Shown here: positions 1-10,480 of the stretch, in pieces
How the letters are laid out: each line of letters starts with the position of its first letter
How positions within the stretch are numbered: position 1 is the stretch's first letter
Origin: Strigamia acuminata
Lineage: Eukaryota; Arthropoda; Chilopoda; Geophilomorpha; Linotaeniidae
Direction of reading: 5' to 3'
Assembly (NCBI GenBank): GCA_949358305.1
Contig: OX442317.1
Coordinates: 1,550,001 to 1,614,000 of the forward strand
Length of the DNA: 64,000 nucleotides
Position numbers and translations under genes: made by a program
The notes under the pieces: generated by a model
The model's database searches: none
What the model was told of the DNA's origin: nothing
What the model saw: the letters and a program-made list of their open reading frames with translations, nothing else

Positions 1-783
1 ACGTGCATTTGGTAAACTTTTCAAACTAGATATATTTCTTGAGACAAATCATAATTTCAATTCCCACTTTACAGGACAAAAAATCGCGAAAAAATCTCAC
101 AGTTAAACCTCACGATTCCATGAGTCAACCGGCTACACAAATATTTGCAGGTGTTAAAATGAACTTTTAAAAGTTAAAATCATACTATTTTGATTCTAAT
201 TTAGATTACCCCGTTCCATTAAACAAACGCAACTGCAAAATGGTAATTAAACTTCATTTACCGAAGAGATGCTATTTCATGCAAGTAAGTTTACAGTGGT
301 GTGAGATTTGTCACTATTCCGTCCAGTGGCATAAAGTGCACGCTCAGCGCCTTGGTATTTAACCATACGCCAATTTTACATCGCTTAGCTTAGTTTAAAG
401 ATAGGATTGGCGCATTCACAAAGTCATGCCTTATGTTTGTAACTTGAAGTGAAACACGTTTTGTTGTTTAAATGTCGTGCGCAATGCCAGGGCCGCCGCA
501 ACCAGTTGTGCCCCTAAGTACATATTTGCGATCCCAGAAACGCATTTGAAAAAAATCTCAAAAACTATTTTTTGGGGTTTGGGAAGGGGGCGCCGTATTA
601 GATTTTGCACAAAGTCCCCTTACATGTCAGCAGCGGCCCTGCCCAATGCAACTGAAAAGAGACTAAATCCGTGACAAGCAGTTTTAAAATAAGTCGCAAT
701 ATGTTGCTGTTTAGTCTAAATGCACCTAGTGTAAATAATTGCAGATTACTGGTAACTAAATTCTCCTATTTGATTGAATACAG
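1..783. other. Intron or 5' flank of the DEG/ENaC gene
   Basis: Apart from the hAT-like relic at 488-641, no exon was recognised. The missing first half of module 1 (start codon, TM1, first outer-domain exons) should lie upstream of 784. No segment here shows the TM1 pattern or the Gly-x-Cys-x-x-Phe site. Confidence 0.5.
488..641. mobile_element. hAT-like non-autonomous element (154 bp)
   Basis: Terminal inverted repeats are CAGGGCCGCCGC at the left and the complement of CAGGGCCGCTGC at the right. Flanks of 8 bp, CGCAATGC (480-487) and CCCAATGC (642-649), agree at 7 of 8 bases, as expected of a hAT target duplication. It lies upstream of the first visible DEG/ENaC exon, probably in an intron. 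Confidence 0.6.
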
Positions 784-885
784 GTATTTTTAACTATGAC
801 CCCAGAACCATTTTATGAACACCCTGCAAGTGCCGTTTCTCTCAAAGCTCATGGAAAAACATCAATCACTGTGATCATGCAAAAA
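784..885 (+). CDS. DEG/ENaC module 1 exon, extracellular palm/finger part
   Basis: This 34-codon exon lies between an acceptor ending at 783 and a donor GTAACA at 886. The peptide contains TPEPFYEHPASAVSLKAHGK followed by a run like the family's beta-strand segment after the finger region. It aligns with the module 2 exon at 2346-2467 in position and pattern. The entry phase to the missing upstream exon cannot be fixed from the window. Confidence 0.6.
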
Positions 886-3034
886 GTAACAGAATAACTT
901 TGCGTGTTTATTTACATAAAACCTATAACATGCTGAATGTATTCCACTTAGTACAACTTGATCAGCACTAAAAACAATCCTTGCAATAACAATCTGGAAA
1001 GTTGTGTAAGAAATTGCATCATGAATACTCTAAAACGAATCAAACTTAATTGCAGGTACTTTAATTAACTAAGTATTTAAGTGATGTCGACAAACATAAC
1101 TGTCAATAGATATACTGTACAGAAATCGCATTAAAGCGACATAATTTGTTTTTCAATTTTAGTATTCCACTGTATGAAGCCAGACTATTGCCTAAATGCG
1201 ATGAAAGTAATGAACCACTGAGAGTCTACTGGAGTTTACGTCGTGATTTGATCAAGACGAATTATCTTGAGGACTGTGGTTGCCCCAATTTATGCGAACT
1301 GACGCACGTAAGTGCGCACTACGATAGCGATGAGCGCAAATCATTTGACGGTATTGAAGGTGCCTTAATAATATCTGTTGAGAGTCATTTCATCCGTACT
1401 TTGAAAGAACACGTTGCTTACGATATAATCTCTCTGCTTTGTGATATTGGCGGAAACATGGGACTTTATTTCGGAATGTCTTGTTTAACTATTGTCGAAA
1501 TCGGTCTGTTCGGATGTCGAAAATTTATTAAGACGATAAGACAACTGGAAAAAGGTGATAAAAATTACAGAGAGGTTCTCAAGACAAAGATCGAGCAAAC
1601 AGTCGAAGAAACACTGTTGAAGCTGAAACAAACAGAAAACAAGAGGTCATTTTTACGTGGGTCTACTTTCATATCGGCAATATTAGTGTTGGTGTCAATT
1701 TACCAGATTTACGTGAGAATCGGCACCTATTTCGATTACCCACTTCTGACAACCGTTGTTTTGGCACGAAGTGATGTCATTTACTTCCCAAAGATTGTAC
1801 AATGTCGAGATAGCATGCAGGTAACCATCGCAAAGAAACACTTGGCAACTAAAAGGAATCAAACTTGCGACAATTACCATCTTGTTGATTTACTCGACAA
1901 ACCGTCCACGTACGCGAGTAATCCTCTTGCATTGTGGAACGCATCTTCCACTATTGAAGAACATCGTTATATGCAGAAAATAGAGACTGTAAGTTTTGTA
2001 CTTTTGAATTTTCTTTTCTCTACCAATATAAATGTACACAGAACAGAAATATTAAAACCAAGTTTGGCAATTTATCATCAATTCCAACCCCACTTGGAAT
2101 GTGCACGGCATTTACAATGGGTAAGTTAACAAATTTACAAATGCCTAACTACTACAGCCGGTGGTATTTTAATCAGCTTCTATCTTAATAGGACCGAGGA
2201 AGTATCATCCGAATAACAACTACTTATATATCAATTATGATATTTATGAAATTGACTTAGTGCATGGCTCCATGTGTGGTTGGCACGAAGTAAGACTTGC
2301 TTTCTATAGTAACTTTCAATCCTATACACTCGCTGTATTTTGCAGAATTTGATCCTGGCTCAAAATAATTTTGTACATCTTAAACAACTCTTTCACCTGA
2401 GAAGCGGCTACTACAATGTTATCGTTTTTAACCGTCAAAAAGTGCGAGCCAAACTGTACAATAATAAGTAATAATAATAATAAAATAAAACTAATTTCGC
2501 TGTATTATCAATTTCCTACAGATTTTACGAATCAACACTCCGAAGAGTTCTTGCAGACCCCAACACCAAGTTGAGCAATGTGAACAAAATTGCTTTAACA
2601 AGAAAATGGACGCCCAAAACTTTACCTGCTTGTGTGTCGTAACATTAAAAATAAACAAAAACAAATAAAGTAAATTTAATTTTTAACACAGGTTACCGTT
2701 TATGAAGTCAAATCAGCCGTTACAACTCTGCAACTCCTCAAAATCGGCAAAAGTTACCAAAACGAAATATCTGGAAATTGAATTTCTAATGAATCCACGC
2801 AAAGAGTGTGGCTGTCATCCGGCATGTGAAGAACAGATATACATTCCTTCTGTAATTTCCGAAATGAAAAGCGCAGTTGAAGCTGGCGACACATATAAAA
2901 TCTCTACAAACATCTGCGAAGAATTGAGACAAGAGAAAATGCTGACACTAATCAAATTATTCTGCGACATTGGCTCGATTATTGGCATAATGGTCGGTCT
3001 TTCCGTATTTTCTATTCCTCAATTTTTAACTTAA
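784..3034 (+). CDS. Tandem (double-subunit) DEG/ENaC sodium channel, 5' partial
   Basis: Epithelial sodium channel/degenerin family, pickpocket or Nach-like: a plasma-membrane cation channel subunit with two transmembrane helices and a large Cys-rich outer domain. The seen exons are 784-885, 952-1055, 1163-1988, 2042-2120, 2192-2289, 2346-2467, 2522-2638 and 2692-3034. All have GT/AG borders and the phases match throughout; introns are 53-107 bp. Module 1 is represented by its outer domain and TM2, with no TM1 visible. Module 2 has TM1, the outer domain and a short TM2 ending at TAA 3032-3034. Both modules carry a C-x-C-x3-C element (DCGCPNLC, ECGCHPAC) and a G-x-S filter in TM2 (GMS, GLS). 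No Met or stop codon lies between TM2 of module 1 and TM1 of module 2. Family assignment is firm. Expression as one chain is inferred, and decay into a pseudogene is possible for module 2. Confidence 0.8.
952..1055 (+). CDS. DEG/ENaC module 1 exon, Cys-rich thumb start
   Basis: This exon has 34 codons plus two bases. The peptide carries cysteines in the pattern NPCNNNLESCVRNC, then LNC at the exon end. That matches the family's thumb cysteines just before the C-x-P element. The last two bases AG join T at 1163 to make Ser, giving NCSIPLYEARLLPKC across the junction, a very good match to the family. It is too short and Met-poor to appear as a long open frame, so it was found by reading the splice signals. 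Confidence 0.7.
1163..1988 (+). CDS. DEG/ENaC exon joining TM2 of module 1 to TM1 of module 2
   Basis: The 826-bp exon starts after an AG at 1161-1162 and ends at donor GTAAGT 1989. In order it encodes: the end of the module 1 outer domain (DCGCPNLCE); TM2 with the filter region GGNMGLYFGMSCLTIVEI; a charged cytoplasmic stretch of roughly 50 residues rich in Lys and Glu; TM1 of module 2 (ISAILVLVSIYQIYVRIGTY); and the start of the next outer domain (VIYFPKIVQC). Two N-glycosylation sequons (NQT, NAS) follow TM1. The His-Gly gating motif usually found before TM1 is not visible. A cryptic intron could in theory split the exon, but the frame is open throughout. Confidence 0.82.
2042..2638 (+). 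CDS. DEG/ENaC module 2 outer-domain exons (four short exons)
   Basis: Four exons, 2042-2120, 2192-2289, 2346-2467 and 2522-2638, are separated by introns of 71, 56 and 54 bp. The first contains IPTPLGMCTAFTM, the family's conserved Gly-x-Cys-x-x-Phe site soon after TM1. The last ends near a single cysteine (PAC) that lines up with the final thumb Cys of module 1. The earlier Cys-Cys-Cys of module 1 (952-1055) has no counterpart here. The donor at 2639 (GTAACA) keeps the phase; a donor a few bases earlier is also possible and would change one codon. Confidence 0.68.
2692..3034 (+). CDS. DEG/ENaC module 2 last exon with shortened TM2
   Basis: The exon begins LPFMKSNQPLQLC, then ECGCHPACEEQIY, then TM2 (LIKLFCDIGSIIGIMVGLSV), and stops with TAA nine residues after the GLS filter. 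Module 1 continues about 15 residues before its first charged cytoplasmic residues, so module 2 lacks the end of TM2 and the whole C-tail. Either this is the true end or a nonsense/splice change has shortened it. No acceptor downstream restores a family-like frame. A possible poly(A) signal AATAAA lies at 3231-3236. Confidence 0.72.
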
Positions 3035-5040
3035 ATCGTCAAAATTCACCACATTTTTGTACATGGGGTATTCTTTCATTCTTAGTTTTGACATTGATCT
3101 GGGGCCATAGACAAGTGCCCAATGCGTCCATACGACGCACCGGGCAGTTTTTTCATACTCTTTACTACACGGGTCTTCTACCCAACTCCTTAACTTTAAT
3201 TTCACCTCTTATTCAAATGTGCAATCACATAATAAAAGCCGAAGGTGCCACCCAGTACCAATGGGCTCTTGCACGAGCCTACAAATCTGCATTTGACCAA
3301 TTCTTACTTACAGTAGACAAGTGTAATTATACTAGTATATGGTATACAATACTTAAGATAGTTGGTGTCGAATTTTTTTTGTTCAGTATGTAACTCGCAT
3401 TTATTCTCATTTGGCATGTGTCAGGATTTTTTTCTCTCCATTATTTGCTGCCCCAACATTTATTTGGGCCCTGTGAGCAGCTTTTGCCTTGCATATGCTA
3501 TATTTATATACACATTTGTAGTTAGTATTTGACAGTATCAAATAAAAAAATCGTTGTATTGCAACGAAGTTTCAGATGTTATATCTAAATAAAAAACTCA
3601 AAAGTGTGGCCAATAACTGACAAATCGCTTGCAGAATCCGAGTCAAAACTACAAAACCATGCTAAAACGAGTCTTAAAAACCGCAAACGAATGAGTTAAA
3701 ATTACACAATGAACAACGATATTAATTAAAAACAAATTAATAATCAAAAAAAAAAAAAGACTAAATATAGACCGGACATTTGCAAAGCCAACAGCATATT
3801 ATTAGATTCTGCCGCCAGATAACCGCATTGAGCAAGCAGCGTGATCCCTTTCGCCATCTCGCGACAAACATCAACAACTCAACACATCAGAGCAGCCAGC
3901 GCACTCATCTATCCGGCGAAAACATTACCGAACTAAATGTCGCCGCCAGAACCCATCCCTAAAGCCTAGTTTATCATCATCCCTGAAAAAAAATCACCGA
4001 TGACCTTCCAAACCTGATTCCCACACCAAACAACACCGGAAATGGTCCGCGGACTCGGGAAACCATGACTACATCGATAAGGTAAGAAACAAATGAGTCA
4101 CGTGACTCGACGGCTTCGCCTCTTTGTCCCTCTGAGCGCAGCAAAATGCGAGTAAACACAGTACAAACACCAGAGTAATTCAGTAAATACGGTAAAAGGG
4201 TCCGCGAACCGTCAGCTTTTGCCACCTCGCGAGTGGAAGAGCAAACAAACGCGCACTTTGGTCGCATTTGGTACAATTTCAAGTCCCGTTCGCCTCTCGG
4301 CGCCATCTGCCACTTCCGGGAAGTGATTTTTTTTCCGTTTTTCTTTGAATTTCAAAAACAACGAAAAGCGAAAACTTGGGCCCTCGAGATCGCAATTTGG
4401 TTCGTGTCAGTTTTAATTGGAGCAATATGTCGACATAAGTGATATTCATCGAACCGCATTACTCACCCGTGTACATCTTTCCTGCTAATATTTCAATTCA
4501 ATCAACATCCTCATCACGTGACCCGCAAATTGATTGGCATGACGTCACATTCAAAGGGATACAATCATTGATCGTGCACATCAATCAATATGGCTTCTGT
4601 CAACGAGTAAGCTTGTTTTCTTGAATTTCTCATTAAAAAAAAAAAACCGACTAAAACAAATGTATATCGAATCATCGAGTCACTTGATTAGACTCAACAA
4701 GTGCGATTGGTTAAAACTAAAATGACCGCCATGTTTTTTTAAATACAAATTTTGGGCCCCTACGCAAAATGTAAAAAAGGGCCTCCTTGCTTATGAGAGG
4801 GACCTTTTCTACATTCTCTACATTTATATAAAAATACCCAATTCTGTTTTTTCACAATTTTGATTTAACACTAGTTGCATTCAATCAAAAACTCTAAAAC
4901 GCCTCATTTCTGTCGTTTCGTGTCGATACGTGTGACGTCATTTCCCTTGAATGTTCGGTCTGTTTTTTTCATCCTAGCACTAATAACTTATTCGCACCAA
5001 ATGAAGCTAGTGTGTTCGCACCATGAATTAAAAAACTATA
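3035..5040. other. Intergenic stretch, no gene seen
   Basis: It holds two possible poly(A) signals (3231-3236 and 3541-3546) for the gene to the left. A less AT-rich patch at about 3780-4320 might be regulatory, but no splice-supported exon or known motif was found. Confidence 0.4.
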
Positions 5041-5155
5041 CAGGGTGAGTCAAAAGTCTGGACACACCTTTTTTTCTTGAAAATGACCAAAGATATATCA
5101 ATTCTATTGATGTAGGCATATAGGAAGTCGATGTCCAGACTTTTGACTCGCCCTG
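5041..5155. mobile_element. 115-bp MITE, CAGGGTG-ended, TA target
   Basis: A 24-bp terminal inverted repeat begins CAGGGTGAGTCAAAAGTCTG. The right end is its complement with one mismatch. The element is flanked by TA on both sides (5039-5040 and 5156-5157), as in Tc1/mariner-type insertions. Its first bases match the ends of the larger foldback element at 54818-55585. Confidence 0.8.
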
Positions 5156-5852
5156 TATATCCAGGCTAGCATGTGCCAATAGATAATCAATTGACCGTGA
5201 ACAGGGTATTGCGGAAAGTGTTTTAGGCTAACCTTGGCCATTATCTAGTTCATACAACTGGCTTTGCATTATCTGGTTTAAACGCTTAAACGTTGGGGTA
5301 TACATGTGTTTGCTTCAATAGTCTGGTATCGTTTTGAAAGGTTTGTGGGAGGCCAATATGAATTTAAGAGAAGGAAAGAAAAGAATTATTAAGTGGTTGG
5401 TTAAGAAAACATGTGGAGCCCACTTCCTTGCTCAAAAGAGGAAACTTGTGAGGGAAAACGCATCCCTTTCTATAAACACACTTGAAAAGGAAAGAAAAAA
5501 AAATAACAACGGAAACAAAACAAAAGAAAGCGGAAAATGAGTGGTTGAAAAAGAAAAAAAAACATACTCTTAGTTGAACAAAAACAAACTGTAAGACTAC
5601 TCAGAGTTTAATGCGTGCGAGCAAGGTAGAGCAAAAGTGTTTAAAAAAACACATTAACAAATAACTTTCTTAAAACAAAAGTCTTGTAACACACCAGAAA
5701 AGAAAAATAGAGTAATGCACTTAGACCTGCATCTGTGTGTGGTTTATCTCTTTGGGTTGGTAATAATGTCCGCAAATTGAATGGTCTTTAGATTTTAGAC
5801 AATAGATTTTCATAGGCAACATTTGCTACCCCACAGTGAACAAATCACATTA

Positions 5853-6113
5853 CCGTATTTCTTCCAATAGCGCCCCTCGTGCGCTATTTGCAAAAAAAAA
5901 ATTTACTCCGCGCGCTAATCGAGGGGGCGGGTTATTTACACGTTCAAAAAACCCAGCATTGGCCAATTGGCCGATGCTGGGAAAAACAGCAAAAAAGGGT
6001 GACAAATGAAACGTTTCACCCCCGCGCGTTGTTCGAGGTCCGCGCGCTATTTACACCGCCGATTTTTCCCCCGCCCGTTAATCGAGGTCCGCGGACAAAT
6101 GGAAGATATACGG
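5853..6113. mobile_element. 261-bp MITE with CCGTATTTCTTCC ends, TA target
   Basis: The left end CCGTATTTCTTCCAATAGCG and the complement of the right end (CCGTATATCTTCCATTTG) pair as terminal inverted repeats, with TA duplicated outside. The interior is much more GC-rich than its surroundings. It holds repeated CGCGCGCTA blocks and a 30-bp near-perfect palindrome at 5952-5981. It is probably a pogo/Tigger-type non-autonomous element; the superfamily is inferred from the TA target. Confidence 0.75.
5952..5981. repeat. 30-bp palindrome inside the MITE
   Basis: The left half CCCAGCATTGGCCAA is mirrored by the right half with one mismatched pair (T/G, a wobble pair in RNA). It would form a strong hairpin or cruciform. 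Confidence 0.85.
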
Positions 6114-6115
6114 TA

Positions 6116-7807
6116 CCTGTTATTATTTCTAAAAATAATGATGTAATGCTAGCAGAACTGTTCGTAAGTCGATAAAAGAACAGGGAGAATGAGTTGGAGA
6201 TAAAACAAGTGCTTTACTCTATAAAGTACATGTTTCGAGACTTCGAAATAATCTAGCTGCGATTGCAGCACGCGCAAATAACAATTCGAGTATAAAAATG
6301 GAAAAAACTAATTTAATTGATTGTAGAAATTATCATAAAAAGGAAACGCGTGGTAGCGCGAATCCTTGCATACAAAAAGATGGTGGTTGACTCAAAAAAC
6401 GGGGTTGACTTCCGGTCAGCAAGGGCCGGTCACTAAATTTACATACTAGAGGACTCTCATAACTGCCCTCGATAATAACAACGAAATTTACTAATTAAAA
6501 CACTTGTAATAAATTCAATATTCAACAAAATCAAAGAAAACAAACATTTTGACTAATTTAAACTAATATGACAAATGAAAATTAATATTTTTAAACAATT
6601 AAATCAACAGATTTTACAACATGAGTCGAACTGTGTTCGACAATCACAACAATGTATAAGCGCGAGCAACACACAATTTCAAATACATTATATAAACATA
6701 ACTTTAAACTAACAAATGTATTTGTTGCGTTTGTGTGCGCAGACAAGCATTTTTTAGTTTGATTTTGACATCAAGATACCAGACGCAGACTGCACCGTTC
6801 GGCTATTTCTCAGACCATTAGTTTAATTTCTTCAATTGATCTGGGTTCTCACCCACTTATCAGGTGCACCTTTATTTTGTGAAAAGTTTTTAGTTTGGTG
6901 ATAATGCGACGAAGACTCGAGAGAGTTTGTGTGGCAACACTGAGGTTCTGTACAGCACGCTGGGCTGTGGTTTGCGCACCTGAGTGGCAATCAGTACTTC
7001 AGTTCAATTCCCAGTCCTGGATTCCTCATCATCCGGACTACTTGCCTTTTTAAGTCGAGAAGAAAACTAATTTTGTTTACTTTGTTGCTAATTCCATCAA
7101 TTTTTACATTCAAAATAGAGATATGAATCATCAACATTCGCCAAGAATATTGCTGTTGTTTTTGCACATTTGGTTTCTCTCATTTTCTTATTGTTGTTAT
7201 TATGATTTTGGTGGTGATTAGATATGAAATGAGATATTTTTTATGTTTGGATTATTGGAAGTGGTTTTGTTAATTATCTTAATTATGGTGCTGATTCACT
7301 TAATGCTGTTTTTCCGGAACAAAGTAACAACGTTAAGTCAGGGTCACCTATAATTGCAACACAGACCACTTCTTGATTAAACTTGGAACCTAAATTTATT
7401 GAAAGGTACTCTTCTACTTATCACCAGTGTGTGATCCAGTGTGTAAAGGACCACTAACTCAATCAAAGTCGAAGCCGGACACCAATTAGCTGGCCTGTCA
7501 CTTGTATAAAAAAAGTATTGCATTCGGGGACATGGTTGCCTCATGCTGTGAACAATTACATTGCTCAACCAGCCAGAGAAATTGCTAGGCAACCCGTTTT
7601 GGAACTTGATATTCCCACTACTTAAAACCTGCAAAGTGAAAGAAAGACTTCTATTTCAAAATGCTTTAGAATTAATTAAATAAGTGCTGTGCATAAAAAG
7701 TGAATGTTTTAGTCAAAAAATGATTTTTTTGCACCCAAATATGAATTTTTTCTCCTGATGGCTCCCTAGGATCGAGGAACCTCCTCTTGATTATCAGCCA
7801 CACATAC
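6116..7807. other. Intergenic stretch, no gene seen
   Basis: No splice-supported coding sequence was seen. A segment at about 6920-7040 includes a GTTCAATTCCC run reminiscent of a Pol III B box and could be a tRNA-derived SINE fragment, but no cloverleaf could be drawn. Confidence 0.35.
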
Positions 7808-7978
7808 CAGTGCCGGACCAAGGCCGGTGCGAGGGGTGAGGCAGTCACCTCAGGCGGCATCAGTGAGCGTACAAACCGATTTTTTCAACAAAAAAATATT
7901 TTTACTGTTCAAAAGGGCGCATATGCCTTGCTTGCCTCAGGTGGAAATGTGTGTTGCACCGGCCCTATGCCGGACTAC
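7808..7978. mobile_element. Probable DNA-transposon relic with GGCCGGTGC arms
   Basis: GCCGGACCAAGGCCGGTGC near the left end is mirrored imperfectly by GCACCGGCCCTATGCCGGAC at the right. Inside each arm lies a related CCTCAGG block in opposite orientation. The layout resembles ends of hAT-type elements. No clear target duplication was found, so the borders are approximate. Confidence 0.45.
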
Positions 7979-9356
7979 CAGACTGAATATTGCCACCACG
8001 TAAACAATTTCACGCCTGCATAAAATGGGACTGCACGTGATTTCCTCATTGACCAAACCAGCTCCAATGACAGCGTCCCTCAAATCACTCATCAAACCAA
8101 CTCCCACTTAAAACCCGCTCGGTCCACTGCCCATTACCCGCTCCTTAACAACGTGCATGTGTATAACGTCCACACTTTTTCCCCTTCCTTCCTTCCACTC
8201 CCCATTTCCCTTCGAGACCAGATCCAGACAGATCCCACGAGCGTGAGAGAACTGCAGGTGTTTTCGCGGTCGGTGGGGTTTCGAAGCTTAGCGTCCGCAA
8301 CTCAACTGTACCCCTCCACATTTCAAGAGTCACGTGCTCAAAAGCAAGGACGATCGATCAGGTTCGAACCAACAAGTCATCAACCACCCACCCACTTGTA
8401 GTTCTTCCAATTAGATGAAAAAAGTGTCTTCAGCTCGCCGTACCCCTCGTGGCAATTGAAAACCTATTAAGGCCATTAAAATTACGTTAGTCGAGGACTG
8501 CTAGCTTCGTTTACATTTCTGTGTAATGAATATTAATTAGCCCGGCTCGTATCCCGAGGTGCTGCGTTACACGTGCTGGACAATAGGAGGAAGTAAGAAT
8601 AGTATGCACAACCAATTAGTGCCGTTTCGCTACTATTTGCCAGTGGAAAGACAGGTGCAGATTCGATGGGATGGAACGTTTGTTTGTTTACTGGGCTAAT
8701 TACCTGGATAAATTGCATTACAAATTTGTACATCTAGTTTTTAGTGGAAAGACGAAAAACATTTTTCTTAATTATATATGTAAGCAAATAAACAGGTGCG
8801 TTCGATTTCCTTTAAAGGAATTCTAATTCAAGTTTGCAAGTTAAAGTGCCTTAATTTACATGCAGAAAAATTTCTTCAGAAAAATCCAATTTTTTGAACT
8901 TCAATTTTTACGCGAATTAAGATTTCAGTGTAACATCAGTGACCAATTGTTCCACCCAAAGCATGTAGAACGGATTAGATTGGTGCAGGAAGTAGATTAG
9001 TCCACGTAATGAGGCCAAGGAAAGAGAGAAGGGGAGAGTTGAGGGGTGCAGCCTGACTGATGAAGGTGAGAGTTGTGGTGCTAGTCGCCAACCTGAGCAG
9101 ATTGCTCAGCAACTTGGGAGCCATTAGTGTTCACTTTGATGAGGCTGGTTGGTCAAGTAGGCCGGCCACTGTCTTATGGGCTGGGCAGGAAATGATCAAC
9201 ACTGGAGTCGACGAAGTACTGCTGATTAAAACAACCGCACGAACCATTGCGCTAGAGCTGCTTGGTCACTGGGTTGGTTAACTGGCGCTTAACTGTGTGT
9301 TAGCACCTGAAGAACATCCCTAGGTATTCGCAGTGTTGTATCTTGTTCATTAAATT
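7979..9356. other. Intergenic stretch, no gene seen
   Basis: The patches at 8150-8400 and 9000-9290 are less AT-rich than the average. The second has an open frame of 73 codons, but no family resemblance and no splice support. They may be regulatory. Confidence 0.35.
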
Positions 9357-9440
9357 GTGAACGCGTTCAAGTTCGTGTTTATGACCATGTGAACGCGTTC
9401 AAGTTCGTGTTCATGACCATGTGAACGCGTTCACGTTCAC
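9357..9440. repeat. 32-bp tandem repeat, about 2.6 copies
   Basis: Two copies (9357-9388 and 9389-9420) differ at one base, followed by a partial third copy. The unit starts GTGAACGCGTTCAAGTTCG. GTTCAC/GTGAAC motifs continue in both directions to about 9715, so the array may belong to a larger inverted-repeat element whose ends I could not define. Confidence 0.8.
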
Positions 9441-9520
9441 GTTCACTCTAATTTTTTCCAAAGTGAACTAAGTCCATGTTCATGAACTTAAACCAATAGT
9501 TCACGTTCACTTTTTTGGAC

Positions 9521-9584
9521 ATGGCGACAAAATGATATGGCGACGAAATGATATGGCGACGAAATGATATGTTGATGAAATGAG
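9521..9584. repeat. 16-bp tandem repeat, four copies
   Basis: The unit is ATGGCGACGAAATGAT at 9521, 9537, 9553 and 9569. The first copy has one change and the last is diverged. Related GGCGACGAAATGA occurs again near 9640. Confidence 0.8.
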
Positions 9585-9719
9585 GGCGACAAAATGAAAA
9601 ACATTTTTCCAACATATCCTTTATTAAAAAAAATACAACGGCGACGAAATGAAGTGACCTCCAAAAAAAGCCATTTATGTCATGTGAAGTGAACGAAGTT
9701 CATTTTTCTCGTTCGATAC

Positions 9720-10480
9720 AACATTGGGTATTCACACATCTGTAAAAAGTTGTTACTGTCCAACTGCTAGTATCAACGGGACTGTATAATTGTATAATAG
9801 CTTCATTAATGCATAGGAGAGACAATTATGATAAGTGGAAGCCGTAATTATTTTATACGTCGGCTAGGTGACCAAAATTCAAGCTGTTGCGAACTTATAA
9901 TGGATGGGCTAAGTTTGAACCACTACTAAGCTTGTACTACTAGTACACCACTACACATTATTATCTTAATGGTTTTACTTTGTAAAAATTTAAAAGGTCT
10001 TTTTTTCTCGGTGATTTCTTTGGAAGTTGCAGCAGCTGCAGTGGTAATGGGTTCTTGGAAGAAAAAAATCGCTACCCACTCGTGGATGCTTTCACTGTAC
10101 TGAGAGGGGGCAAAAAAATTATAATAGGACAGCTTAAATGCAGAAAAAAACCACCGTTGAAATGTTAAAAAGCAATTACCTGCATGTAAACATGCTTGGT
10201 TAAAAAAGAAATCTAAAAACAATTGTATGCAATTAAACTTTTTAAAAGTTTATTTGTGGACTAGGGAGTTGTGAAATACTCCCATTCTCTAACTCCATCT
10301 TCAACTTGGGACTTTGTGGGTTTTTGGTGGCGTTGTATAGAGAACCAGGGCACTCCCTAACCCGCCAGATCTTGCATGTCTCATAAGGGCCATCCTGATC
10401 TGTGGAGTCCTTTAGGACCTCCATTGGAGCTTAGGGGCCCTTCACCTGATGCGAAAACTTACAAATCCATCCTGCATATA
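9720..10480. other. Intergenic stretch, no gene seen
   Basis: It is AT-rich, with no recognised gene, RNA or repeat. The open frames present on the minus strand have no family resemblance. Confidence 0.35.

Noticed and set aside
3088-3393. 101-codon open frame after the DEG/ENaC stop, which could be a third channel part
   Set aside because: Its peptide has no TM1, TM2 or Cys pattern of the family. The only ways to splice into it need a weak donor and would remove the G-x-S filter.
6918-7040. Possible tRNA-derived SINE or tRNA
   Set aside because: A GTTCAATTCCC run resembles a B box, but no A box at the right distance and no cloverleaf could be drawn.
9060-9281. 73-codon open frame in a less AT-rich patch
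   Set aside because: No family resemblance, no splice signals, and nothing to link it to a gene.
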